From NCBI GenBank assembly GCA_938004815.1, contig CALKVR010000862.1:1-13464 (forward strand): a DNA stretch of 13,464 nucleotides. The letters are read 5' to 3'. Positions within the stretch are counted from its first letter, which is position 1. Every line of letters begins with the position of its first letter. Position numbers and translations under genes: made by a program. The notes beneath the pieces are model-generated. The model was not told where the DNA came from and searched no databases. It saw only the letters and a program-made list of their open reading frames with translations. Source of the DNA: an uncultured Polyangiaceae bacterium (GTDB taxonomy: Bacteria; Myxococcota_A; Polyangia; Polyangiales; Polyangiaceae). Shown here one piece after another: positions 1 through 5,984 of the stretch.

Positions 1-1020
<1,020 letters not shown>

Positions 1021-1041
1021 GATGGAGCGTTCTAGGACGAA

Positions 1042-1066
1042 GACCCGCGCGGGTCGAGAGCTCTCG
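1042..1066. promoter_or_regulatory. Two abutting perfect palindromes between the NAD-kinase-like gene and acnA
   Basis: The 49-bp gap contains GACCCGCGCGGGTC (14 bp, 1042-1055) and CGAGAGCTCTCG (12 bp, 1055-1066). Both are perfect palindromes and they share base 1055. Neither has a loop, so they look more like dyad protein-binding sites than a terminator, and no T-run follows on the minus strand. They lie 22 to 46 bp upstream of the acnA ATG, where an operator controlling acnA would fit. GC-rich DNA makes palindromes commoner, so chance is possible. Confidence 0.4.
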
Positions 1067-1069
1067 CCG

Positions 1070-1972
1070 TCAACCGACGACGAGCTCGAGCCGATCGGGC
1101 GCGAGGCCGACCTGAACGCGCATGCCCCAGCCGATTCTCACGCGATCTTCTTCGAGGCCGTCGCCGAAGAGCACACCGCCCTCGTCGAGCTCGCTCGTGA
1201 CCTCCAGCCGCTCACCGGGGCGAATCATGCCCTCTGTCAGCGAGCACCCGGTCGCGACGCTGGGGAACGCCTCGCGCACGAGGAAGGTGAGCGCGGCTTC
1301 GGTCGGGGCGGGGAGGGGGATATTGGCGCCGCGGGCGCGCACGATCGAGCGCGCCCAGCCCGTGGCCCCCGTGCCGGTGGCGACGATGAGCCCCGACGAG
1401 GACTGCCGCTCTTCGTGCCCCGCGTAGGCGACGCGGTAGCGCGATGACTGATGGGTGCGGTGGCCCAGGTAGATCTCGTTCAGCGCGCGCAGCCTTTGCC
1501 CGTCCTCGAGGCGCGCCTCGACGAGCGTGCGCGCCTCGAGCTCGCACCGGCCTTCGGCCACGCGAGCGAGCACCTCGGCCAGGACGCCGGCGGTGTGACG
1601 GACGAGCACACCATCGATGCGCGCCGGGTCGGGGTTCACGCCGACGACGCGCTGCCCCGAGAGGTACTTGGCCACGTTGGCGACAAGGCCGTCCTGGCCC
1701 ACCGCGATGATGACGTCACCAGGCTCCCAGACGAACCGCGGCAGGTCTTGGCGCGCCACGCGCGCGCTGCGCCACCGGGCGGGCACGGCGCGCGAGACGC
1801 GGGTCAACGTCGTCTCGAAAGAGGCGTGCCTCTCCTCGATCTCGTCGATGGCACGGCCCGCCGCGTTCAGCGCGAAGCGCGCTTGGGCGCGGGTGCCGTG
1901 CCGCGCGACGAGGTGCTCGAGCTCGGTCGGCCGGGTGACCACCACGGCGCGCGGCGGGCTGGTGGCGTGCAT
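1070..1972 (-). CDS. NAD kinase-like (ATP-NAD kinase family) protein
   Basis: This 300-residue protein has the fold signatures of ATP-NAD kinases, which phosphorylate NAD to NADP. After a long N-terminal region (1-85) comes DVIIAVGQDGLVANVAKYL (86-104), at the place of the family's GGDGT nucleotide motif. It is followed by VVGVNPDPARIDGVL (109-123), ALNEIYLG with the paired Asn-Glu (N165, E166), SSGLIVATGTGATGWARS (192-209) matching the family's DGLIVSTPTGSTAYA segment, and LFGDG (268-272) near the C-terminus. The catalytic-type Asp of GGDG is kept (D94), but the second Gly is Gln and the Thr is Leu, so activity or substrate may differ from housekeeping NadK. The ATG at 1972 follows a perfect AAGGAGG whose last base overlaps the stop codon of the upstream SPFH gene. 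The open frame continues upstream into that gene but is rejected there. The gene is almost certainly co-translated with the SPFH gene. Confidence 0.85.
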   Translation of the reverse strand: MHATSPPRAVVVTRPTELEHLVARHGTRAQARFALNAAGRAIDEIEERHASFETTLTRVSRAVPARWRSARVARQDLPRFVWEPGDVIIAVGQDGLVANVAKYLSGQRVVGVNPDPARIDGVLVRHTAGVLAEVLARVAEGRCELEARTLVEARLEDGQRLRALNEIYLGHRTHQSSRYRVAYAGHEERQSSSGLIVATGTGATGWARSIVRARGANIPLPAPTEAALTFLVREAFPSVATGCSLTEGMIRPGERLEVTSELDEGGVLFGDGLEEDRVRIGWGMRVQVGLAPDRLELVVG

Positions 1973-1976
1973 GATG

Positions 1977-1983
1977 CCTCCTT
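1977..1983 (-). promoter_or_regulatory. Strong Shine-Dalgarno of the NAD-kinase-like gene
   Basis: The minus strand reads AAGGAGG, then CATC, then the ATG at 1972. The motif touches the SPFH stop codon (1983-1985), so ribosomes ending the SPFH gene would restart here. It decides the start in favour of MHATSPPRAVV over the longer open frame that runs back into the SPFH gene. Confidence 0.85.
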
Positions 1984-3020
1984 CAGGACGACTTGCTCTT
2001 GGTGCGCTCTTCGAGCGCGCGCGTCCCGGCCGTCGCCAGCTCGGTGAGCAGCGGACCGAGCGCGTCGCCGCCGAGGTGCAGGTGCTCGATGCGTTGCAGC
2101 TTGCCGGCGACCTCGCGCGCCGCCAACGCAGCGAGCACGGCCGGCGGGACGTTCTGCTGGATCTCCATTCTGGCGCGCTCCTGTTCGACCCGCGCCCCCT
2201 CGACGAGCCGAATCGAGTCCGATTGGCCCTCGGCCAGGGTGCGAGCCCGCGACGCTTCGCTCTGGGTCGCGATGGTGCGCGCCTCGGCGTCGAGGGCGGC
2301 TTGGCGCTTGGCGTTCGAGCCGCGCTGAGCGATGAGCTCCTCTTCGCGGCGCGCCAGCTCGATCTGGTTCTTGAGCTCGTTCTCCTGGATGGCACGCTCC
2401 TTTTCCACCGCGAGCGCGCGCCGGCCGAACGCGGCCTCGTCCGCCTCTTGTTGGATCTCTTCGCGCATCGGCGCCTCGAGCGCTCGTTCTAGGTCGGGCG
2501 CGGGCGCGATCGATGCGACGCGCACGCTCACGATCGTCAGCCCCAGCGCCGCCACGCCGTCGTCGGTCTCGAGCGCCTCGCGCACCCGCTCGCGCACCGC
2601 CTCGGGGCCGTCGCGCAGCACCGGTTTCACCGGGTGCCGCGCGATCCACTCGGCGGCGTGCTGCTGCGCGAGCTGAGCGACCGCGAGCTGGATCTTCTCG
2701 AGGGGGCGCTTGAGGTGCAAGCCGCGCGCGTTGTCGATCGTGAAATCGATCCGGCGCGCCGTCGCCTCGGCGTCGATCACGCGGTAGGTGACGACGCCCT
2801 GCACGGTCACGTCCTGGTAGTCGGCGGTGCGCGCCGTGAGCGCCAGCGGCACCTCGCGGTCGTCGACCGGGACTTCCGCGATCGAGGCGCTCATCGGAGC
2901 GAACCAGAACGATAGCCCTCGACCGCTCCGCGCGAGCTTGCCGCGCCGATAGAAGAGCACGTGGTTCGCGGTCTCGGATCGAAGGTGACGAACGATGAGG
3001 TAGCGGGAGATTTCGGCCAT
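1983..3020 (-). CDS. SPFH/band 7 domain protein, no membrane anchor
   Basis: This 345-residue protein has an SPFH (stomatin/prohibitin/flotillin/HflK) fold followed by a long charged helix. Residues 20-180 carry the band 7 pattern: a short strand-rich start (NHVLFYRRGKLARSGRGLSF, 19-38), EVPVDDREVPLALTARTADY (49-68), the VTVQGVVTYRVIDAEATARR strand-turn (71-90), and GLTIVSVRVASIAPAPDLERA (160-180), where the fold normally ends. Residues 183-285 are rich in E, R, A and Q with heptad-like spacing, probably a coiled coil for oligomerisation. No hydrophobic N-terminal segment is present, unlike stomatins and HflK, so it is probably cytoplasmic or peripherally bound. The ATG at 3020 has an AAAGGA motif 6 bp upstream; the frame runs further back into the regulator gene but loses SPFH similarity. 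SPFH proteins assemble scaffolds, often at membranes; the partner here is unknown, and the coupled NAD-kinase-like protein is the obvious candidate. Confidence 0.88.
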   Translation of the reverse strand: MAEISRYLIVRHLRSETANHVLFYRRGKLARSGRGLSFWFAPMSASIAEVPVDDREVPLALTARTADYQDVTVQGVVTYRVIDAEATARRIDFTIDNARGLHLKRPLEKIQLAVAQLAQQHAAEWIARHPVKPVLRDGPEAVRERVREALETDDGVAALGLTIVSVRVASIAPAPDLERALEAPMREEIQQEADEAAFGRRALAVEKERAIQENELKNQIELARREEELIAQRGSNAKRQAALDAEARTIATQSEASRARTLAEGQSDSIRLVEGARVEQERARMEIQQNVPPAVLAALAAREVAGKLQRIEHLHLGGDALGPLLTELATAGTRALEERTKSKSS

Positions 3021-3033
3021 GACGGGTCCTTTC

Positions 3034-3046
3034 CCCTCGACGAGGG
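3034..3046 (-). promoter_or_regulatory. Small hairpin beside the SPFH ribosome binding site
   Basis: On the minus-strand transcript CCCTC, GTC, GAGGG forms a 5-bp GC stem with a 3-base loop. It ends one base before the AAAGGA ribosome binding site (3027-3032) of the SPFH gene. It lies in the 56-bp spacer after the regulator stop codon. It could tune translation or stabilise the processed transcript. It lacks a U-tract directly after it, so it is unlikely to be a terminator. Confidence 0.3.
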
Positions 3047-3076
3047 TCTGAAAAACTCTGGCTGGTCCGCGCGGAG

Positions 3077-3868
3077 CTAGACGGCGGAGCGGCGCACGAA
3101 GCGGTAGAGCTCCGCGGGGCGGCCGCCGCCCTGGTGGTGCTCGCCCGTCGCCTCGAGCTGGCCCGAGGCGAGCATGCGGCGACGGAACGAGTCCTTGTTG
3201 AGCGGGCGATCGAGGACGATCTCGTGGACGCGTTGCAGATCGAGCAGGGTGAAGCGCTCGGGCAAGAGCTGAAAGCCGATCGGCGAGTAGTCGAGCTTGC
3301 CGCGGAGGCGCTTCACCGCCATCCCGAGGATGTGTGCGTGATCGAAGGCGAGCACCATCGCGCGCTCGCCCGGTCCGATCTCCTTGACCATGACCGGGCC
3401 CCCGGTCTCCGCCTCCCACGGCACGTCGACGCGCCCCCACTTCGCGCGGTCGCCGAGGGCCGGCTCACCGACGCGAGGGAGCGCCAGGAGGGCGTAGTAG
3501 GCGACCGAGATGACGCGCGTGCGCGGGTCGCGGCGGGGCGAGCCGAACGTGTAGAGCTGCTCGAGGAAGACGCCGGTGTACCCCGCCTTGTCGGCGAGGA
3601 CGCGCGACGCCGCTGCGTCGAGCGCCTCATCGATGCCGACGAAGCCGCCAGGGAGGGCGTACGCGCCGATGTAGGGGTGCTCGGCCCGCGGCACGAGCAG
3701 AGTGAGGAGCCCTGCCTCGTCGACGGCCAGGAGCACCACGTCGACCGCGACGCTCGGCCGCGGAAAGGCAGAAGCGTCGTACGACGCGAGGAAGGCGGCC
3801 TCGTCGTCGACGCGCGCGAGCGCGCGGCTCTCCGGCGCTTTCGGGCGGGGCTTCCCCGGACGCGACAT
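3077..3868 (-). CDS. NrtR-type regulator: Nudix domain fused to a winged helix
   Basis: This 263-residue protein matches the NrtR architecture: an ADP-ribose-pyrophosphatase-like Nudix domain sensing an NAD-related ligand, followed by a DNA-binding winged helix. NrtR proteins repress NAD biosynthesis genes and release DNA on binding ADP-ribose. The Nudix part (about 36-165) shows VDVVLLAVDE, LPGGFVGIDEALDAAASRVL (72-91), then QLYTFGSPRRDPRTRVISVA (104-123), the family's typical segment. The Nudix box GX5EX7REUXEEXGU is degenerate: G75 and E81 are kept but REUXEE reads RVLADK (89-94), so hydrolysis is probably lost, as in many NrtR repressors. The winged helix is residues 200-260, with LLPERFTLLDLQRVHEIVL (201-219), RPLNKDSFRRRML (221-233) and the wing GGGRPAELYRF. 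It is the first gene of the SPFH/NAD-kinase-like operon, which makes that operon its likely target. The ATG lies close to the proposed promoter and no Shine-Dalgarno is visible. Confidence 0.9.
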   Translation of the reverse strand: MSRPGKPRPKAPESRALARVDDEAAFLASYDASAFPRPSVAVDVVLLAVDEAGLLTLLVPRAEHPYIGAYALPGGFVGIDEALDAAASRVLADKAGYTGVFLEQLYTFGSPRRDPRTRVISVAYYALLALPRVGEPALGDRAKWGRVDVPWEAETGGPVMVKEIGPGERAMVLAFDHAHILGMAVKRLRGKLDYSPIGFQLLPERFTLLDLQRVHEIVLDRPLNKDSFRRRMLASGQLEATGEHHQGGGRPAELYRFVRRSAV

Positions 3869-3907
3869 AGATGCACATTACATATATTCATCAAGCATCG
3901 AAGTCAA
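3869..3907 (-). promoter_or_regulatory. AT-rich promoter and candidate operator of the NrtR-type operon
   Basis: The 35 bp between the LysR stop codon and the regulator ATG are strikingly AT-rich in this GC-rich sequence. On the minus strand TTGACT (3902-3907) resembles a -35 box, and its TGA is the LysR stop codon (3904-3906). TGTAAT (3877-3882, spacer 19) or TATATG (3881-3886, spacer 15) could be the -10. A dyad, GATGC (3870-3874) and GCATC (3895-3899), is centred on the palindromic core ATATAT (3882-3887), 30 bp overall, and would cover the -10. That layout suits autorepression. Transcription would start within a few bases of the ATG, so the message may be leaderless. Promoter calls from sequence alone in this group are uncertain. 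Confidence 0.5.
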
Positions 3908-4740
3908 CCCCGGCTCCGACCTTTGGGGGCGTCGGCCAAGAGGAGGCTCCGCAACGCGCGGGCAGGCGGAGAGAGCCGATCGAGACCGCGATGCAGGATG
4001 CGGAGGCGCCGCTCGATGGGCACGGCCGGGTTTCGGACCAGGGCGAGCCGCCCGAGCGCGAGGTCGGTGGCGACCGCGGTGTGCGAGATGAGCGCGACGC
4101 CCAGGCCGGCGCGGACGCTGCCCTTGACGGTGGAGATGCTCGCCAGCTCCATCGCGATCTCGGCGCCCGGGAAGTGGCGGTCGAGCAGAGCGCGCACGAA
4201 GCTCCCTCGAGGGAACGTGATGAACGGGAGGGCCGCTGCGTCCGCGTCGGGCGCCGCCACGAGGACCACCTCTTCGTCGCGGAACCGCTCGCCCCGCCGC
4301 CCGCTCGACACGACGAGGTCGAGCTCGCCACGCTCGAACGCGTCGACCGCGGCCTCTTCGGGGCTCTCACGCAGATAGATGGCGACCGCCGGGTGCTTCT
4401 TGCGGAACTGCGACAGGACCGGCGGCAAGAGGTACGTGCACGCGGTCGAGCCGCCACCCACACGAACCTCCCCCGCCCGAAGCGTCGTGAGGCGCTCCAC
4501 GGCTTCTGCCCCCTCGTCCACCGCGACGACCGCCGCGCGGGCGTGGGGGAGCAGGCCGCGGCCGGCCGCGGTGAGCTGCGCCCCGTGACGACCCCGGTCG
4601 AAGAGGCGTGTGTCGAGGTGATCCTCGAGGCGGCGGATGCTCGCCGTGAGCGCCGGCTGCGACAGATGCGCGTGGCGGGCCGCCGCCGTGAACGTCCCGA
4701 GGTCGGCGATCAGCAAGAAGTGTCGGAGCGGCTCAACCAT
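3904..4740 (-). CDS. LysR-family transcriptional regulator
   Basis: This 278-residue protein is a typical LysR-type transcriptional regulator. Residues 1-60 form the winged helix-turn-helix: LRHFLLIADLGTFTAAARHA (5-24), HLSQPALTASIRRLEDHLDT (25-44), RLFDRGRHGAQLTAAG (45-60). From about residue 88 comes the periplasmic-binding-protein-like effector domain (GEVRVGGGSTACTYLLPPVL at 90-109, ELDLVVSSGR at 139-148, STVKGSVRAGLGVALISHTA at 203-222). Family members bind as tetramers at a T-N11-A dyad and usually activate a divergent target while repressing themselves. The divergent TauE/SafE permease gene is the natural target here. Start: ATG at 4740. In-frame GTG (4743) and TTG (4746) codons lie just upstream and add at most two residues, and the ribosome binding site is weak. 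The effector cannot be read from the sequence. Confidence 0.93.
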   Translation of the reverse strand: MVEPLRHFLLIADLGTFTAAARHAHLSQPALTASIRRLEDHLDTRLFDRGRHGAQLTAAGRGLLPHARAAVVAVDEGAEAVERLTTLRAGEVRVGGGSTACTYLLPPVLSQFRKKHPAVAIYLRESPEEAAVDAFERGELDLVVSSGRRGERFRDEEVVLVAAPDADAAALPFITFPRGSFVRALLDRHFPGAEIAMELASISTVKGSVRAGLGVALISHTAVATDLALGRLALVRNPAVPIERRLRILHRGLDRLSPPARALRSLLLADAPKGRSRG

Positions 4741-4744
4741 CACC

Positions 4745-4772
4745 AAATGTTATCGAATGAGGCCGAACATTT
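4745..4772. promoter_or_regulatory. Candidate LysR operator in the divergent intergenic region
   Basis: AAATGTT (4745-4751) and AACATTT (4766-4772) form a perfect 7-bp inverted repeat separated by 14 bp, in the 73-bp gap between the LysR gene (start 4740) and the permease gene (start 4814). It includes a T-N11-A match (T4748 to A4760), the minimal LysR box. The left arm lies 4 bp from the LysR start codon, so binding would block that gene, and the right arm is about 40 bp from the permease ATG. AT content here is well above the surroundings. Confidence 0.6.
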
Positions 4773-4813
4773 CATGGGACGGATGCGCGGCTGCCCCCTA
4801 GTTTGGGAGCGAG

Positions 4814-5524
4814 ATGCTCACCCTCCTCGGTCTCGGCCTCGTCGCGGGCGTCCTGACGACCATCGCCGGCATGGGGGGTGGTCTGCTCTTGGTCGTGGTG
4901 CTCAGCGCGTGGCAGGGCCCTCACTTCGCGCTCGCGGTGACCACGCCCGCGCTCTTGGTCGCGAACGTGCACCGCGCCTGGCTGTTCCGGCGAGACGTGA
5001 ACACACAGGTGGCCAAGGCCTTCGCGCTCGGGGCGATCCCCGGCGCGTTCGTGGCGGGTTGGCTGGTGCCGCGCCTCCCCGAGATCGTGCTCCAGATCGT
5101 CCTCGTCGGCGCGACGCTCCTCACGCTCGCGCGCGCGATCGGTTGGGTGCGGCTGAGCCCGGGGCGGGGCGCGATCACCACGGGGGGCGCCGGCATCGGC
5201 GTGCTCTGCGCGACGGCGGGCGGCGCCGGCGTCCTCACCGCACCCCTCTTCTTGAGCGCGGGCCTGAGCGGCGCGGCCTACGTGGGCACCGTCGCGCTCG
5301 GCGCGGTGTCGCTCCACCTCGGGCGCGTCCTCGGCTACGGCGCGGGCGGGCTCTTCGCGCTCTCGTTCGTGACCCCGATGCTGCTCCTCACGGTCGGGAT
5401 CGTCGCCGGCAACTTCGCCGGCAAGGGTCTACGCAAGAGCCTCGACGCCCAGACGGAGGCGCGCGTCGAGATGGGCGCGCTCGTGCTCTGCACCGCCCTC
5501 TCTCTGCTCGGCCTCGGCAAGTAG
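4814..5524 (+). CDS. TauE/SafE-family membrane permease (anion exporter)
   Basis: This 236-residue protein is almost wholly hydrophobic, with about seven or eight membrane segments. It has the internal repeat typical of the TauE/SafE (DUF81) family: LGLGLVAGVLTTIAGMGGGL (5-24) and GGAGIGVLCATAGGAGVLTA (124-143) are related glycine-rich entry motifs, each followed by a long transmembrane helix. Members export sulfite, sulfoacetate or related organic anions in the few tested cases, but most are uncharacterised. The length is near the low end of the family's usual 240-270 residues. The ATG at 4814 has GGGAG 4 bp upstream. It is divergent from a LysR regulator with a dyad between them, so it is probably an inducible exporter or importer of the LysR ligand. 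Its stop codon is one base from that of the convergent Nudix gene, leaving no room for a separate terminator. Confidence 0.88.
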   Translation: MLTLLGLGLVAGVLTTIAGMGGGLLLVVVLSAWQGPHFALAVTTPALLVANVHRAWLFRRDVNTQVAKAFALGAIPGAFVAGWLVPRLPEIVLQIVLVGATLLTLARAIGWVRLSPGRGAITTGGAGIGVLCATAGGAGVLTAPLFLSAGLSGAAYVGTVALGAVSLHLGRVLGYGAGGLFALSFVTPMLLLTVGIVAGNFAGKGLRKSLDAQTEARVEMGALVLCTALSLLGLGK

Positions 5525-5525
5525 C

Positions 5526-5975
5526 TCAGCCCGCCGGCGTGAGCAGGCGGCGCACGATCTGCTGCACGTTGGTGGGACACTCGACCTCGTCGGCTGCCCT
5601 GACCCAGCGGTGCGCGTCGAACTCACTGCTCGCGACGATCTCGCGGGTGGGGACGTCGGCGACGAAACAGAAATTCAAGTGCAGGCCCTTGGCCCCCGCC
5701 ATGTGCTCCTCGTAGGCGACGAGACCAGGCGGTGCGCCGTCGACGGCGCCCTCGATCACGGGGAACTCACCGCCGAGGCCGGTCTCCTCGAGCAGCTCGC
5801 GCTGCGCCGCTTCGAGCGGGGTCTCGTTCTCTTCGATCTCGCCGCCCACGGGGAGCCACGTGGCCAGGCGACGATGACGAATCAACAGGATCGCGCCGTC
5901 GTTCCTGGCGAAGATGCTGACCGAGAAGGCGCGGCGGATGGTGACGACGCCGCTCTTGCCCAAGCTCGGGTCCAT
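5526..5975 (-). CDS. Nudix hydrolase with intact catalytic box
   Basis: This 149-residue single-domain Nudix hydrolase would cleave a nucleoside diphosphate linked to another group, using Mg2+ or Mn2+. The full Nudix box GX5EX7REUXEEXGU is present: GEIEENETPLEAAQ (45-58) followed by RELLEETGL (59-67), with R59, E60, E63, E64 and G66 all in place. Around it are VSIFARNDGAILLIRHRRLA (19-38) and LHLNFCFVADV (98-108), the usual core strands. Substrate cannot be told; ADP-ribose, oxidised nucleotides and dinucleotides are all possible. The ATG at 5975 lies 9 bp after the stop codon of the large kinase gene. The TAA of that gene forms part of a TAAGGGT Shine-Dalgarno, so the two genes are very likely translated together. 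It contrasts with the degenerate Nudix box of the NrtR-type regulator in the same window. Confidence 0.9.
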   Translation of the reverse strand: MDPSLGKSGVVTIRRAFSVSIFARNDGAILLIRHRRLATWLPVGGEIEENETPLEAAQRELLEETGLGGEFPVIEGAVDGAPPGLVAYEEHMAGAKGLHLNFCFVADVPTREIVASSEFDAHRWVRAADEVECPTNVQQIVRRLLTPAG

Positions 5976-5984
5976 CCCCGACCC

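Noticed and set aside
3021..3440. Upstream extension of the SPFH frame into the regulator gene
   Set aside because: The extension has no SPFH similarity and overlaps the NrtR-type coding sequence. The ATG at 3020 has its own Shine-Dalgarno.
5405..5422. GCCGGC-N6-GCCGGC repeat able to form a hairpin near the end of the permease gene
   Set aside because: It lies inside the coding sequence about 100 bp before the stop, has no T-run, and encodes the membrane-protein sequence AGNFAG; probably incidental.
3871..5715. A plus-strand open frame of 614 codons across the LysR and permease genes
   Set aside because: It is antisense to LysR and out of frame with TauE/SafE; the composition is a typical GC shadow.
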